From Bradyrhizobium guangxiense (GTDB lineage Bacteria; Pseudomonadota; Alphaproteobacteria; Rhizobiales; Xanthobacteraceae): DNA of 64,000 nt. Below the pieces are notes generated by a model. That model did not search any database. It worked only from the letters and a program-made list of their open reading frames with translations, and was not told the origin of the DNA. The stretch lies in contig NZ_CP022219.1 in the NCBI RefSeq assembly GCF_004114915.1, positions 6,044,501 to 6,108,500 of the forward strand, written 5' to 3'. Positions 27,901 through 34,226 of the stretch are shown piece after piece (position 1 is the first letter of the stretch; every line of letters begins with the position of its first letter). Position numbers and translations under genes: made by a program.

Positions 27901-30026
27901 AGCGTGGCCGCCGTATCCTCGGTCACCGCACCTGCCGGAATGGTGTCGTCCCCGACGATCGTCGGCAAGTCGTTGGTGCCCTCGACATTGACGTCCGCAC
28001 CGTTGATGGACACGGTGATCGACGTGCTGACGATACCGCCGTGCCCGTCGTCGACCTGCACCACGTAATTGAGGATCAGCTTCTCCCCTTCGGCGAGGAA
28101 ATCGAACAGATGATCGGGCGCGCTATAGGTCCGGGTGGCGGAGCCGTTATTGCCGTTGCCCGCGCCCTGCACCACCGTCAGCGGCACCTCGACGGCGGCG
28201 ATCGCGGCGAGCTGCTGCGGTGTCAGCGTCGCTGTGATGTCGTTGCCTTGGGCATCGAGATATTTGAACGGCTGGCTGGACGAGAGCGCGGCGCTCACGA
28301 TCGGCCGGTCCGTCAGGTCGACGTCGGTGAAGGTCACCGTGCCCGTGATGGTGTCGAGCGCCTCGTTGCCGGTCCCGATCTTTTCGATGACGGTTCCGCC
28401 CGACGTCGCGACGGTGGGCTTGTCGTTCGTGCCCGTGATCGTGATGGTGATCGGGATGACCTTGGACTCGGGGTTCACGACGAAATTGGTATCGACGCGG
28501 ACCATGTAGGTCAGCGTCAGGGTTTCGCCGGCCGCGAGGAAGTCGAACACGTTGTCCGGAATCGTGTAGGTCCAGCCCGCCGAGCCGTTGTTGGCGTTGG
28601 CGGCGTCGGGGACGACGCTGATCTGGATCTGGGTCGCTGCGATATCCTGCTTCTGGAGCGCCGAAAGCGAAGCGGTGACGTCGTGCTGGCCGGCATCCTT
28701 GTAGACGTAGTTCGGCGCTTCGGCGAGGCTGATGCTCACCGTCGGCAGGTCACCAAGGTTTTGATCGACGAATCTGATCAGGCCGGAAATCGTATCGCTA
28801 TGCGTATCGCCGGTCGTGTCGGCACGCTCGGTCAACGCGAACGCCGTCTTCACGTTGCCGCTGGCATCGAAGCTCTGCACAATCGGCTGGCCGGGAATGC
28901 GCACGATGGGCGGCGTGGACGTGCTGGTCTTGTCCGATGTCTGCGGATTGAGGTTGACGAACGTTGCGACCGCGACCGCACCGGATCCCGACTTGAACAC
29001 CAGATCCTGACTCATCGGCGTGAGCGTATCGGTGAAGTTCGTGGTCAGCTTGGTGTTGGTGTTGTTGTCGGTGAACTTCAGCGTGAACACGTCCGTGATC
29101 AGCTTCTGCACGTCCGGCGACATCAGCGCATTGGAAATCGAGACGTTGCCGCCGCTGATCTGGATCATCTGGCCGGCCTGGTTGACCGTCGCGATCGGCA
29201 GCAGCGTGACTTTGTCGAACAGAATGTAGGAGCCGGTGGTGCCGTTCGGCTCGACCAGCACCTGGAAGCTCGCCTGCGGCTGCGGATCGCCGCCGCCGGC
29301 TGGAACGACGAAGTTGATCTGGGTGAGCACCGCGGTGCCGCGGATGCCCATGGTGGCGACCGGCGTGTCGATCTTCATGTCGCCGTGCTTGGCGGTCTCG
29401 CCGGCGACAAAGGTGATGGTGCCGGCGACGAGGCTCAGCAGCGAGGAATTGCTCGACCCGTTGGGGTCGTAGACCATCTCGTTCAGCACCATCCGCGCAT
29501 TGGAGGACAGGCCGAACACAGTGCCGTCGATGAAGGTGATGCCGAGCGTCGAATCGGCGCCGGTCGAGACCACGTCGCCCTTCTCGACGTTGTCACCGTT
29601 GTTCAGGATGACCGAGACGCCGTTGCGGATCGCGGTCGCGCTGCCCACGAGCTTGGTGACGTGGCCGATGACCTGAGCCGCGGCAGCGCCGGGCGCGGCC
29701 TGCGCAAGCTGGACATGGCCCGTGAGCGCGTCGACGACGTCGCCGGTGAGGTGGGCGCCGTCGGGCGAGGCGAGCGCCGCGCGCTTGTCGCCCCGAAAAT
29801 AATCGTGAACGACGAACTCGTGGCCCTCGTGCGAAAGCACGAGATCGAGGCCTGTGCGCTTGAACTCGCCGTTGAAGATCAGGCTGGGGTCGGGAACCAC
29901 GAACGCGCCGTCAGGGACGTGACCATGCGCCTTCGCCGTAAACGACTCGACGTGGGGAACAGCGGGCGAGCGGGAACCCAGGCCGTCCAAAGCAATCGCG
30001 CCGTCAAATTGGCCAGCGTAATTCAA
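24948..30026 (-). CDS. Giant FecR/VCBS-repeat adhesin with type I secretion signal
   Basis: This 1692-residue protein has four parts: an N-terminal LapA-like retention-type region (about 1-115; RTGLDLVLSHEGHEFVVHDY and an AAPGAAAAQ linker), a FecR domain (about 118-235; GDVVSTGADSTLGITFIDGT), cadherin-like/VCBS repeats (about 376-1590, including near-identical 137-residue units), and a C-terminal type I secretion target (about 1600-1692; DGKDVLFGTGYQDQFVFAAN, ending DFIVHS). No Sec signal is visible. Only a TTG at 30026 can start the full frame (stop codon upstream, no ATG or GTG), and it lacks a clear ribosome-binding site, so the exact start is uncertain. It is probably a cell-surface or matrix adhesin. 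Confidence 0.85.
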   Translation of the reverse strand: MNYAGQFDGAIALDGLGSRSPAVPHVESFTAKAHGHVPDGAFVVPDPSLIFNGEFKRTGLDLVLSHEGHEFVVHDYFRGDKRAALASPDGAHLTGDVVDALTGHVQLAQAAPGAAAAQVIGHVTKLVGSATAIRNGVSVILNNGDNVEKGDVVSTGADSTLGITFIDGTVFGLSSNARMVLNEMVYDPNGSSNSSLLSLVAGTITFVAGETAKHGDMKIDTPVATMGIRGTAVLTQINFVVPAGGGDPQPQASFQVLVEPNGTTGSYILFDKVTLLPIATVNQAGQMIQISGGNVSISNALMSPDVQKLITDVFTLKFTDNNTNTKLTTNFTDTLTPMSQDLVFKSGSGAVAVATFVNLNPQTSDKTSTSTPPIVRIPGQPIVQSFDASGNVKTAFALTERADTTGDTHSDTISGLIRFVDQNLGDLPTVSISLAEAPNYVYKDAGQHDVTASLSALQKQDIAATQIQISVVPDAANANNGSAGWTYTIPDNVFDFLAAGETLTLTYMVRVDTNFVVNPESKVIPITITITGTNDKPTVATSGGTVIEKIGTGNEALDTITGTVTFTDVDLTDRPIVSAALSSSQPFKYLDAQGNDITATLTPQQLAAIAAVEVPLTVVQGAGNGNNGSATRTYSAPDHLFDFLAEGEKLILNYVVQVDDGHGGIVSTSITVSINGADVNVEGTNDLPTIVGDDTIPAGAVTEDTAATLTAGGTITFNDPDLTDTHTAGFVLKSTTSSVHLPGFSDGISHIGTFALQPVIESPGVSSRGSVGWTFTIDDNDPVLQSLAQDQTITQVYTVTIDDHHGGTVTQDVTVTITGTNDAPTITSDAAAAKGTVTEDSGATLTAGGTLAIQDLDLIDTHTAQVAFKSSTSSVHLPGFVDNTTKIGTFTIDPSVSESSSDTDNGATLGWHFSLADSDPVLQSLADGQTITQVYTVTFTDNHGATVSQDVTVTIKGTNDTPTITSGAAAAAGAVTEDTGLTLAIGGTLAIQDLDLIDTHTAQAVFKSATSSAPLPGFGGNAPLGSFTIDPSVLESSTDTNNHATLGWHFSLANSNPVLQSLADGQTITQVYTVTFTDNHGAHVSQDVTVTIKGANDAPTITSSAADADGAVTEDAGASLSTGGTLAIQDLDLIDTHTAQAVFKSAISSAPLPGFGGNAPLGTFTIDPSVLESSTDTNNGATLGWHFSLANSDPVLQSLADGQTITQVYTVTFTDNHGAHVSQDVTVTIKGANDAPTITSGIAAAAGAVTEDAGATLSIDGTLAIQDLDLIDTHTAQAVFKSATSSAPLPGFGGNAPLGAFTIDPSVLESNADTNNGATLGWHFSLDNSNPVLQSLAYGQTITQVYTVTFSDNHGAQVSQDVTVTINGANDAPTLADLHIGPLSDTAACDTFSDLTGTLAGHDADTGETATLTYAVLDAAHNSATTVGGLYGTLTVNPDGSYSYVPNAAAINALAEGSYADVFTVQTTDAHGATGTATLTVDVTGADEANAAPVIDVDQISVTQEGVQVFVHGITVTDADAAANETFALTAAADSGTYVEPAPTSDTLASINSALQGLTYTEPSEGGPATDKLAITVTDSHGASDTVNLIFNLTEQGPVTLASTDGKDVLFGTGYQDQFVFAANSNRDVILDFTHNQDHIDLSAVVTTASVSDWMAQHVTASGSDTLITLDAANTILVKGVSLQASDFIVHS
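25929..27986 (-). repeat. Five tandem repeats of about 411 bp in the adhesin gene
   Basis: Equivalent points (the GATCGTGACGG motif) fall at 25929, 26340, 26751, 27162 and 27576, i.e. spacings of 411, 411, 411 and 414 bp, so each unit encodes 137 or 138 residues. The three units nearest the 3' end of the gene are almost identical in DNA; the two towards the 5' end diverge more. Each unit carries LAIQDLDLIDTHTAQ, PVLQSLADGQTITQVYTVTF and NDAPTIT-like motifs. Near-identity favours copy-number change by recombination. Confidence 0.9.
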
Positions 30027-30187
30027 CCGGGCACCGTAAAAAGGGTTAAAATTTAAGTAAGTATGGACTGCCTAAGCTTGCATAGCATTACCAAGTCCTT
30101 AGCGAAACCATCTAATGCTTGTGTGATTTCGCGTCACTTGGCGGCAGGAGCTCCGAACGAGCAGGGCTTTTCCGGGGAAACCAAAGT

Positions 30188-30202
30188 AATATCGTAGATA
30201 TT
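30188..30202. promoter_or_regulatory. Possible operator: AATATC-gta-GATATT palindrome
   Basis: This is a perfect 6-bp inverted repeat with a 3-bp spacer in the adhesin/protease divergent region, 162 bp before the adhesin start. The symmetry suggests a dimeric regulator; nothing identifies it. Confidence 0.35.
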
Positions 30203-30349
30203 CGGAAGTTGAATCTGGCTTAGTTTCATGCATTTCCAGTCATCCAAAGTAACCTGGCGTATAGCCATGAAACGGATACTTGCGGCATCTATTTTAGGTG
30301 AGACCCCGCAATATCCTGCGGCAAATACGGAGTTAAATCTGTGACCTAA

Positions 30350-30382
30350 CTAACAGAACCCCCATGAAATGGGGGTCGTTAG
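30350..30382. other. Strong hairpin in the adhesin/protease gap
   Basis: An 8-bp stem ACCCCCAT/ATGGGGGT with a GAA triloop is extended, after a small internal loop, by CTAAC/GTTAG. No T-tract follows in either direction, so it is not a standard intrinsic terminator. It could be a leader RNA structure or a separator of the two divergent transcripts. Confidence 0.5.
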
Positions 30383-30637
30383 CCATACGTCCAGGATTCG
30401 GCACCCCCACAACTTGTGCCTGCACTTGGCTCCATTTCACGGCAGAACAGCTCCTGGCCCGTAAAATTTTACGCAATTTGGGCAGCGCCGTTTCAGCCTG
30501 TTCCCGGATTTGGGAAGCCCTGCCGGGCGCGTTAAGCAGAACAATACGGGCTGTCTCGCACTATCTCCACGAAAGCAACAAAGCCCGGCACGTCGAGGTC
30601 GAGGGGGACCTGACGAAGCCCGGGAAAGGGATGTCAG

Positions 30638-31366
30638 ATGGAGACCGCTGCTCGCTCGCGCGCTTGGCGCGCAATCCTTGTCCTGTGCGGATTGGTCCTG
30701 CTCGGATCGGCCGCCGAGCTTCGCGCCGGCACGCTGCTGTCGCCGGGAGCAGGCGTTCTCGTGCGCAGATCTGCCGAGCCGTTCGGCGTGTTCGCCTTCG
30801 CCATCTCGTCCGGTGGCCTGCGGCAGAAGTGGCTGGCACTGAAGGAGCGGCTCGACGACGACATGGTGCAGCTTGCTCTGTGCGACGGCGACCGAGACAA
30901 TTGCGCTTCGCCTGCGGCCTTGAGGCTGCTCGCCATCGTCGACCAGGCTCGCGCCCGCGAAGGCCGCGCGCGGCTCGGCGAGACCAACCGCGCTATCAAC
31001 CTTGCCATCCGGGCCGCCAATGACGGCACCGACGACGTCTGGAGCTCGCCGCTTGCGACCTTCGCGAGCGGCGCCGGCGATTGCGAGGACTACGCCATTG
31101 CCAAGCTGGCCGCGTTGCGGCTGGCGGGAATTGCCGCCGAGGACCTCCGCATCGTGGTGGTACGCGACGTCAGGGCCGGCGAAGAGCATGCGGTTGCCGC
31201 CGCACGGCTCGACGGCCATTGGCTGATGCTCGACAACCGCCGCATGGCGATGATCGAGGACGACGCCGCGCGGAGCTACCAGCCGCTGTTCGCGCTCTAC
31301 CAGTCGGCGGTGATGAAGTATGTCGACGAACCCGCGCGTTTCTCGATGGCTGCAGAGGCGCGTTGA
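30638..31366 (+). CDS. LapG-like periplasmic cysteine protease (BTLCP family)
   Basis: The 242-residue protein has a signal peptide (AWRAILVLCGLVLLGSAAEL) and the bacterial transglutaminase-like cysteine proteinase fold. The catalytic triad is visible as Cys149 in GAGDCEDYAIAK, His184 in GEEHAV and Asp199 in LMLDNR. The acidic residues after Cys149 match the Ca-binding site of LapG. LapG removes the N-terminal anchor of LapA-type adhesins at a di-alanine site and so releases them from the cell. It is divergent from a type I secreted adhesin that has an Ala-rich linker at residues 110-117, a plausible target. No LapD-type regulator is seen. Confidence 0.8.
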   Translation: METAARSRAWRAILVLCGLVLLGSAAELRAGTLLSPGAGVLVRRSAEPFGVFAFAISSGGLRQKWLALKERLDDDMVQLALCDGDRDNCASPAALRLLAIVDQARAREGRARLGETNRAINLAIRAANDGTDDVWSSPLATFASGAGDCEDYAIAKLAALRLAGIAAEDLRIVVVRDVRAGEEHAVAAARLDGHWLMLDNRRMAMIEDDAARSYQPLFALYQSAVMKYVDEPARFSMAAEAR

Positions 31367-31375
31367 TTGCTTGCA

Positions 31376-31404
31376 GCCCGGATGGAGCGCAGCGAAATCC
31401 GGGC
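31376..31404. repeat. Short intergenic hairpin, GCCCGGAT type
   Basis: GCCCGGAT (31376-31383) and ATCCGGGC (31397-31404) form an 8-bp stem 9 bp after the protease stop. It is a common type of palindrome in this genome and a possible terminator for the protease gene. Confidence 0.6.
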
Positions 31405-31512
31405 CTCCCACTTAACCCTGCACTCAGACCGGCCCCGGATTGCGCTGCGCTCGATCCGACCTGCCGATGTCACACCCGCCGCAACCCCATTCCACCATGC
31501 GTTCCGGGCGGC

Positions 31513-31616
31513 TAAAGCGCGATGAGATCTAGATGAATCGTCATCGCGCTTGAGGTTGTTGTTTGCGCATGATCATTCCGGAAAACCGCTTCGCGCTTTT
31601 CCGGATCATGCTTTAG
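31513..31616. repeat. Dispersed intergenic repeat with two palindromes
   Basis: The first palindrome is GCGCGATGA (31517-31525) with TCATCGCGC (31541-31549). The second has CATGATCATTCCGGAAAA (31568-31585) against TTTTCCGGATCATG (31597-31610). The pattern is a recurrent intergenic element in Bradyrhizobium. It lies 30 bp upstream of the LprI-like gene. Confidence 0.7.
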
Positions 31617-31646
31617 CATGGCGCCTTCCATGCGGGGGCGACGGGA

Positions 31647-32765
31647 ATGCGATTCATCGTGCTGTCTGTGCTTACGCTGCTGGCGTTGCCGGCAACACCG
31701 GGCTTTTCGCAATCCGAGCCAGCCTCCATCGCGGCCCGGCTGCCGCTGTTTGCCAAGAACAACTGCCAGCGGATTCCCGACCCCGGCAATCAATTGTTCT
31801 GCGGTGATGCCACGCTCGCCGCCGCCGCCGAGAAGCTGAACACAGCGATCGAGGCGCGGCTCGCCCGCCTGCCGGACCGCCTGCCGGCCATCGAGGAGAA
31901 TGCGATCTGGGTCCGTCAGCGCAATCTCGGCTGCGGCATCGTCGGGCAGACCGCGATCCGCCCCGACGAGTTCGACCGGGTGAAAGCGTGCCTGCTCAAG
32001 GTGACCGAGGAGCGCACCGCAATCGTGCGCGATCCCGACTTCGACTGTCTGGCAGCCAACACCGCAGCGGGCGCGCTGATCTGTGCGGACCCGTCGCTGG
32101 CGCTGGCCGAAACGGAGCTGAATGGCCAGGTGCTCGGCCTGATCGGCAAGCTGGACCCGATCGCGGCGCGCTTTGCCTTCGCCGAATATGGGAGGTGGAC
32201 CCGAGAGCGTGACCGCAAGTGCAATCTCGTGGGCAAGGAGAACGTGCCGCTGCAGGAGCTCGAATTCGCGGAGGACTGCCTCGCCGAGCATTTGAAGCGC
32301 AAGGCCGACGAGATCCGCGCGGCGAAGGGGGATCCCAAGAAGGTTTTCGGCCGGCAGGTCGCGGCCCGCATCCCCGACACCGACGCCGTCGATTTCTGCG
32401 CCGCGAGAATCCATGCGGCCAATTCCTGCGGCAACTTCCTGCGCATCAACCGCGTCTACGCGCTCGACAGCCAGGTGACCGAGCAGGAGGCGCAGGTCAC
32501 GGGCGAGATCGAGATGGCCGTGCTGGCGCCTTTCACCATGTGCAGCAAGGTCGCCTCAAGCTGCACCGGCACCTGCTGGGACGCCAGGACGGGCCGTCCG
32601 CAGCCAGGCGCCGCCAACAAGGAGCGCGCGGGTGAAGCCTTCAACGTGACGCGCCGACTGCGAATCCAGCGCACGTTTGCTTTCGTGAAAGCCGCCGACG
32701 GCTGGCGCTGCCGGGAGGACGAGCTGGCGCCGGTGAATTCGGGCACCGCGAGCGGGGGATCGTAG
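31647..32765 (+). CDS. Exported protein with LprI-like (DUF1311) cysteine-rich domains
   Basis: The 372-residue protein has signal peptide MRFIVLSVLTLLALPATPGF and two LprI-type units, each with paired cysteines: NNCQRIPDPGNQLFCGD and WVRQRNLGCGIV (about 38-115), then DFDCLAANTAAGALICAD and RDRKCNLVG (about 131-200). The C-terminal part (about 260-360) is separate and also cysteine-containing (CSKVASSCTGTCWD). LprI domains in other bacteria inhibit lysozyme; here that is only a family-based guess. It is probably periplasmic with disulphides. Confidence 0.75.
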   Translation: MRFIVLSVLTLLALPATPGFSQSEPASIAARLPLFAKNNCQRIPDPGNQLFCGDATLAAAAEKLNTAIEARLARLPDRLPAIEENAIWVRQRNLGCGIVGQTAIRPDEFDRVKACLLKVTEERTAIVRDPDFDCLAANTAAGALICADPSLALAETELNGQVLGLIGKLDPIAARFAFAEYGRWTRERDRKCNLVGKENVPLQELEFAEDCLAEHLKRKADEIRAAKGDPKKVFGRQVAARIPDTDAVDFCAARIHAANSCGNFLRINRVYALDSQVTEQEAQVTGEIEMAVLAPFTMCSKVASSCTGTCWDARTGRPQPGAANKERAGEAFNVTRRLRIQRTFAFVKAADGWRCREDELAPVNSGTASGGS

Positions 32766-32947
32766 GTGTCCTCTCCCTCTGCCCGTTCTTACGGCGGCGC
32801 GACGAGCTTCGCTCGCGCTGAAAGGGCCGGGGCGAGGGGCTGCTTCCGCAAAGACGGAGCGACGGGCTCGCGGAGGGTGACCCTCACCCGGAATTTGCTT
32901 CCGCAAATTCCGGCCTCTCCCCGCGAGCGGGGAGAGGCGAAGAGGGA
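32766..32947. repeat. Intergenic repeat with two strong hairpins
   Basis: This lies between the convergent LprI-like and livK-like genes. Two adjacent hairpins stand out: CCGGAATTTGC/GCAAATTCCGG at 32888-32913 and CCTCTCCCCG/CGGGGAGAGG at 32914-32937. Together they are likely to stop transcription from both sides. The left part is low-complexity repeat remnant. Confidence 0.7.
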
Positions 32948-34147
32948 TCAGAACATCAGATTGTCCTTCACCAGCACCCAGCGACCGCCCTTGACCTGCT
33001 GCACTTGGGTGATGGTGTTGGCGAGGTGGTCGGTCTTAGAGAACTTCGTCGGCGGCGAGTTGAAGATGTCGAGGAACTTGTCGCCCGACTCCAGCGCGTC
33101 CAGCATCTTCTGACCCGTAAGATCCTTGCCGGCCTTCTGTGCGTAGAAGGCGAAGGTCATCATCGCATTGTAGCCGATGATCGCCTGCGTATTGGCGTCG
33201 GTGCCGAACATCTTCTTGTAGTTGACGAGCCAGTCCTTGACCTTGCCTTTCGCGGTGTCCTCATAGGGGATCTCGAAGCCGCTCGCGGCGTAGAGGCCTT
33301 CGACGGCCTCCTTGCCAAGCATCGGCACTTCCATCACATTGGTGGGCGTGGCGCCGAGGAAGGTGACGTCCCAGCCGAGCTTCTTGGCCTCGGTCATGGC
33401 GCCGATGGGCTCACGCAGCACAGCGCCGAGCACGACGAGGTCGCAGCCGTCGGACTTCATCTTGGCGACCTGCGCGCTGAAGTCGGAGGCGCCTCGCTTA
33501 TAGCTCGTGATCGAGGCCGGCTGCACCTTCATGGCCGTGAGCTGCTGGTTGAAGCCGTCGAGCACGTTCTTTCCGTACTCGTCGTCCTGATGCATGATGC
33601 AGGGCTTCTTGAAGCTCTTCCACTCCATCATGTATTTCAGCGCCGCCCGCGTGCTCTCGACATAGGGCAGCAGGTTGTTGAACTTGAGCCGCTCCTGCGG
33701 CTTGGCCGGATCGAACTTGAAGGTGAACTCGGCCGCCGTCAGCGGAAACAGCTGCAGCACGCCGGCGTCGAGCAAGATGTCCTGCGCGGCGAGCACGGTC
33801 GGCGATCCCATCGCTCCGACCATGGCGAAGATCTTGTCGCGCTCGATCAGCTTCTGCGACGCCAGCACGGCCTTCTTCGGATCATAGCCGCTGTCCTCGA
33901 TTACCAGGCGGATCTTGCGGCCGTTGACGCCGCCGGCCGCGTTGATCTCCTCGACCGCCATCTTCATGCCGTTGGAGACTGGGACGCCCCAACCCTTGAT
34001 CGGGCCCGACAGATCCTGGTGAGTCCCGATGACGATCTCGCTTGCCGAGATGCCCTCGTTGGTGACCTTGGTTTGTGCTGCGGCCGGCAGGCAGGTGAGC
34101 ACCACGGCCCCCACAGCAAGGCCGAATGCGCTGAACGATTTCGACAT
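32948..34147 (-). CDS. livK: Branched-chain-type ABC substrate-binding protein
   Basis: The 399-residue periplasmic protein has signal peptide MSKSFSAFGLAVGAVVLTC, cleaved near PAAAQ, and the Peripla_BP_6 layout: ISASEIVIGTHQDLSGPIKG, VNGRKIRLVIEDSGYDPKKA, SQKLIERDKIFAMVGAMGSP. It binds an organic ligand for the liv-type importer encoded just upstream. The start has a GGAGAGGAGACGTCA leader. The family covers amino acids, amides and aromatic acids; the ligand is unknown. It is the last gene of the operon. Confidence 0.9.
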   Translation of the reverse strand: MSKSFSAFGLAVGAVVLTCLPAAAQTKVTNEGISASEIVIGTHQDLSGPIKGWGVPVSNGMKMAVEEINAAGGVNGRKIRLVIEDSGYDPKKAVLASQKLIERDKIFAMVGAMGSPTVLAAQDILLDAGVLQLFPLTAAEFTFKFDPAKPQERLKFNNLLPYVESTRAALKYMMEWKSFKKPCIMHQDDEYGKNVLDGFNQQLTAMKVQPASITSYKRGASDFSAQVAKMKSDGCDLVVLGAVLREPIGAMTEAKKLGWDVTFLGATPTNVMEVPMLGKEAVEGLYAASGFEIPYEDTAKGKVKDWLVNYKKMFGTDANTQAIIGYNAMMTFAFYAQKAGKDLTGQKMLDALESGDKFLDIFNSPPTKFSKTDHLANTITQVQQVKGGRWVLVKDNLMF

Positions 34148-34226
34148 TGACGTCTCCTCTCCTAAAGGCCCGTATTACGCGAAGGGCGGGGGCCATCGCT
34201 CCCTCGCTTCTCAAATATTGTGCACC

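Larger units (their letters stand above)
30027..30637. other. 611-bp AT-richer divergent regulatory region
   Basis: This is the gap between the adhesin (leftward) and the LapG-like protease (rightward), clearly more AT-rich than the surrounding genes. It holds a perfect interrupted palindrome at 30188-30202 and a strong hairpin at 30350-30382. No convincing coding frame is present. It should contain the promoters of both genes. The protease start at 30638 is preceded by an AAAGGG site. Confidence 0.6.

Noticed and set aside
25929..27986. Tandem repeats as a possible CRISPR array
   Set aside because: The units are 411 bp long, in frame and coding, with no short spacers and no cas genes.
25491..30056. 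Long plus-strand reading frame of 1521 codons
   Set aside because: It lies antisense to the adhesin, and the repeats and FecR/VCBS motifs are on the minus strand. Long shadow frames are normal in GC-rich DNA.
30100..30400. Possible c-di-GMP or other riboswitch in the adhesin leader
   Set aside because: I saw no GEMM-type consensus. Only a hairpin and a palindrome are supported.
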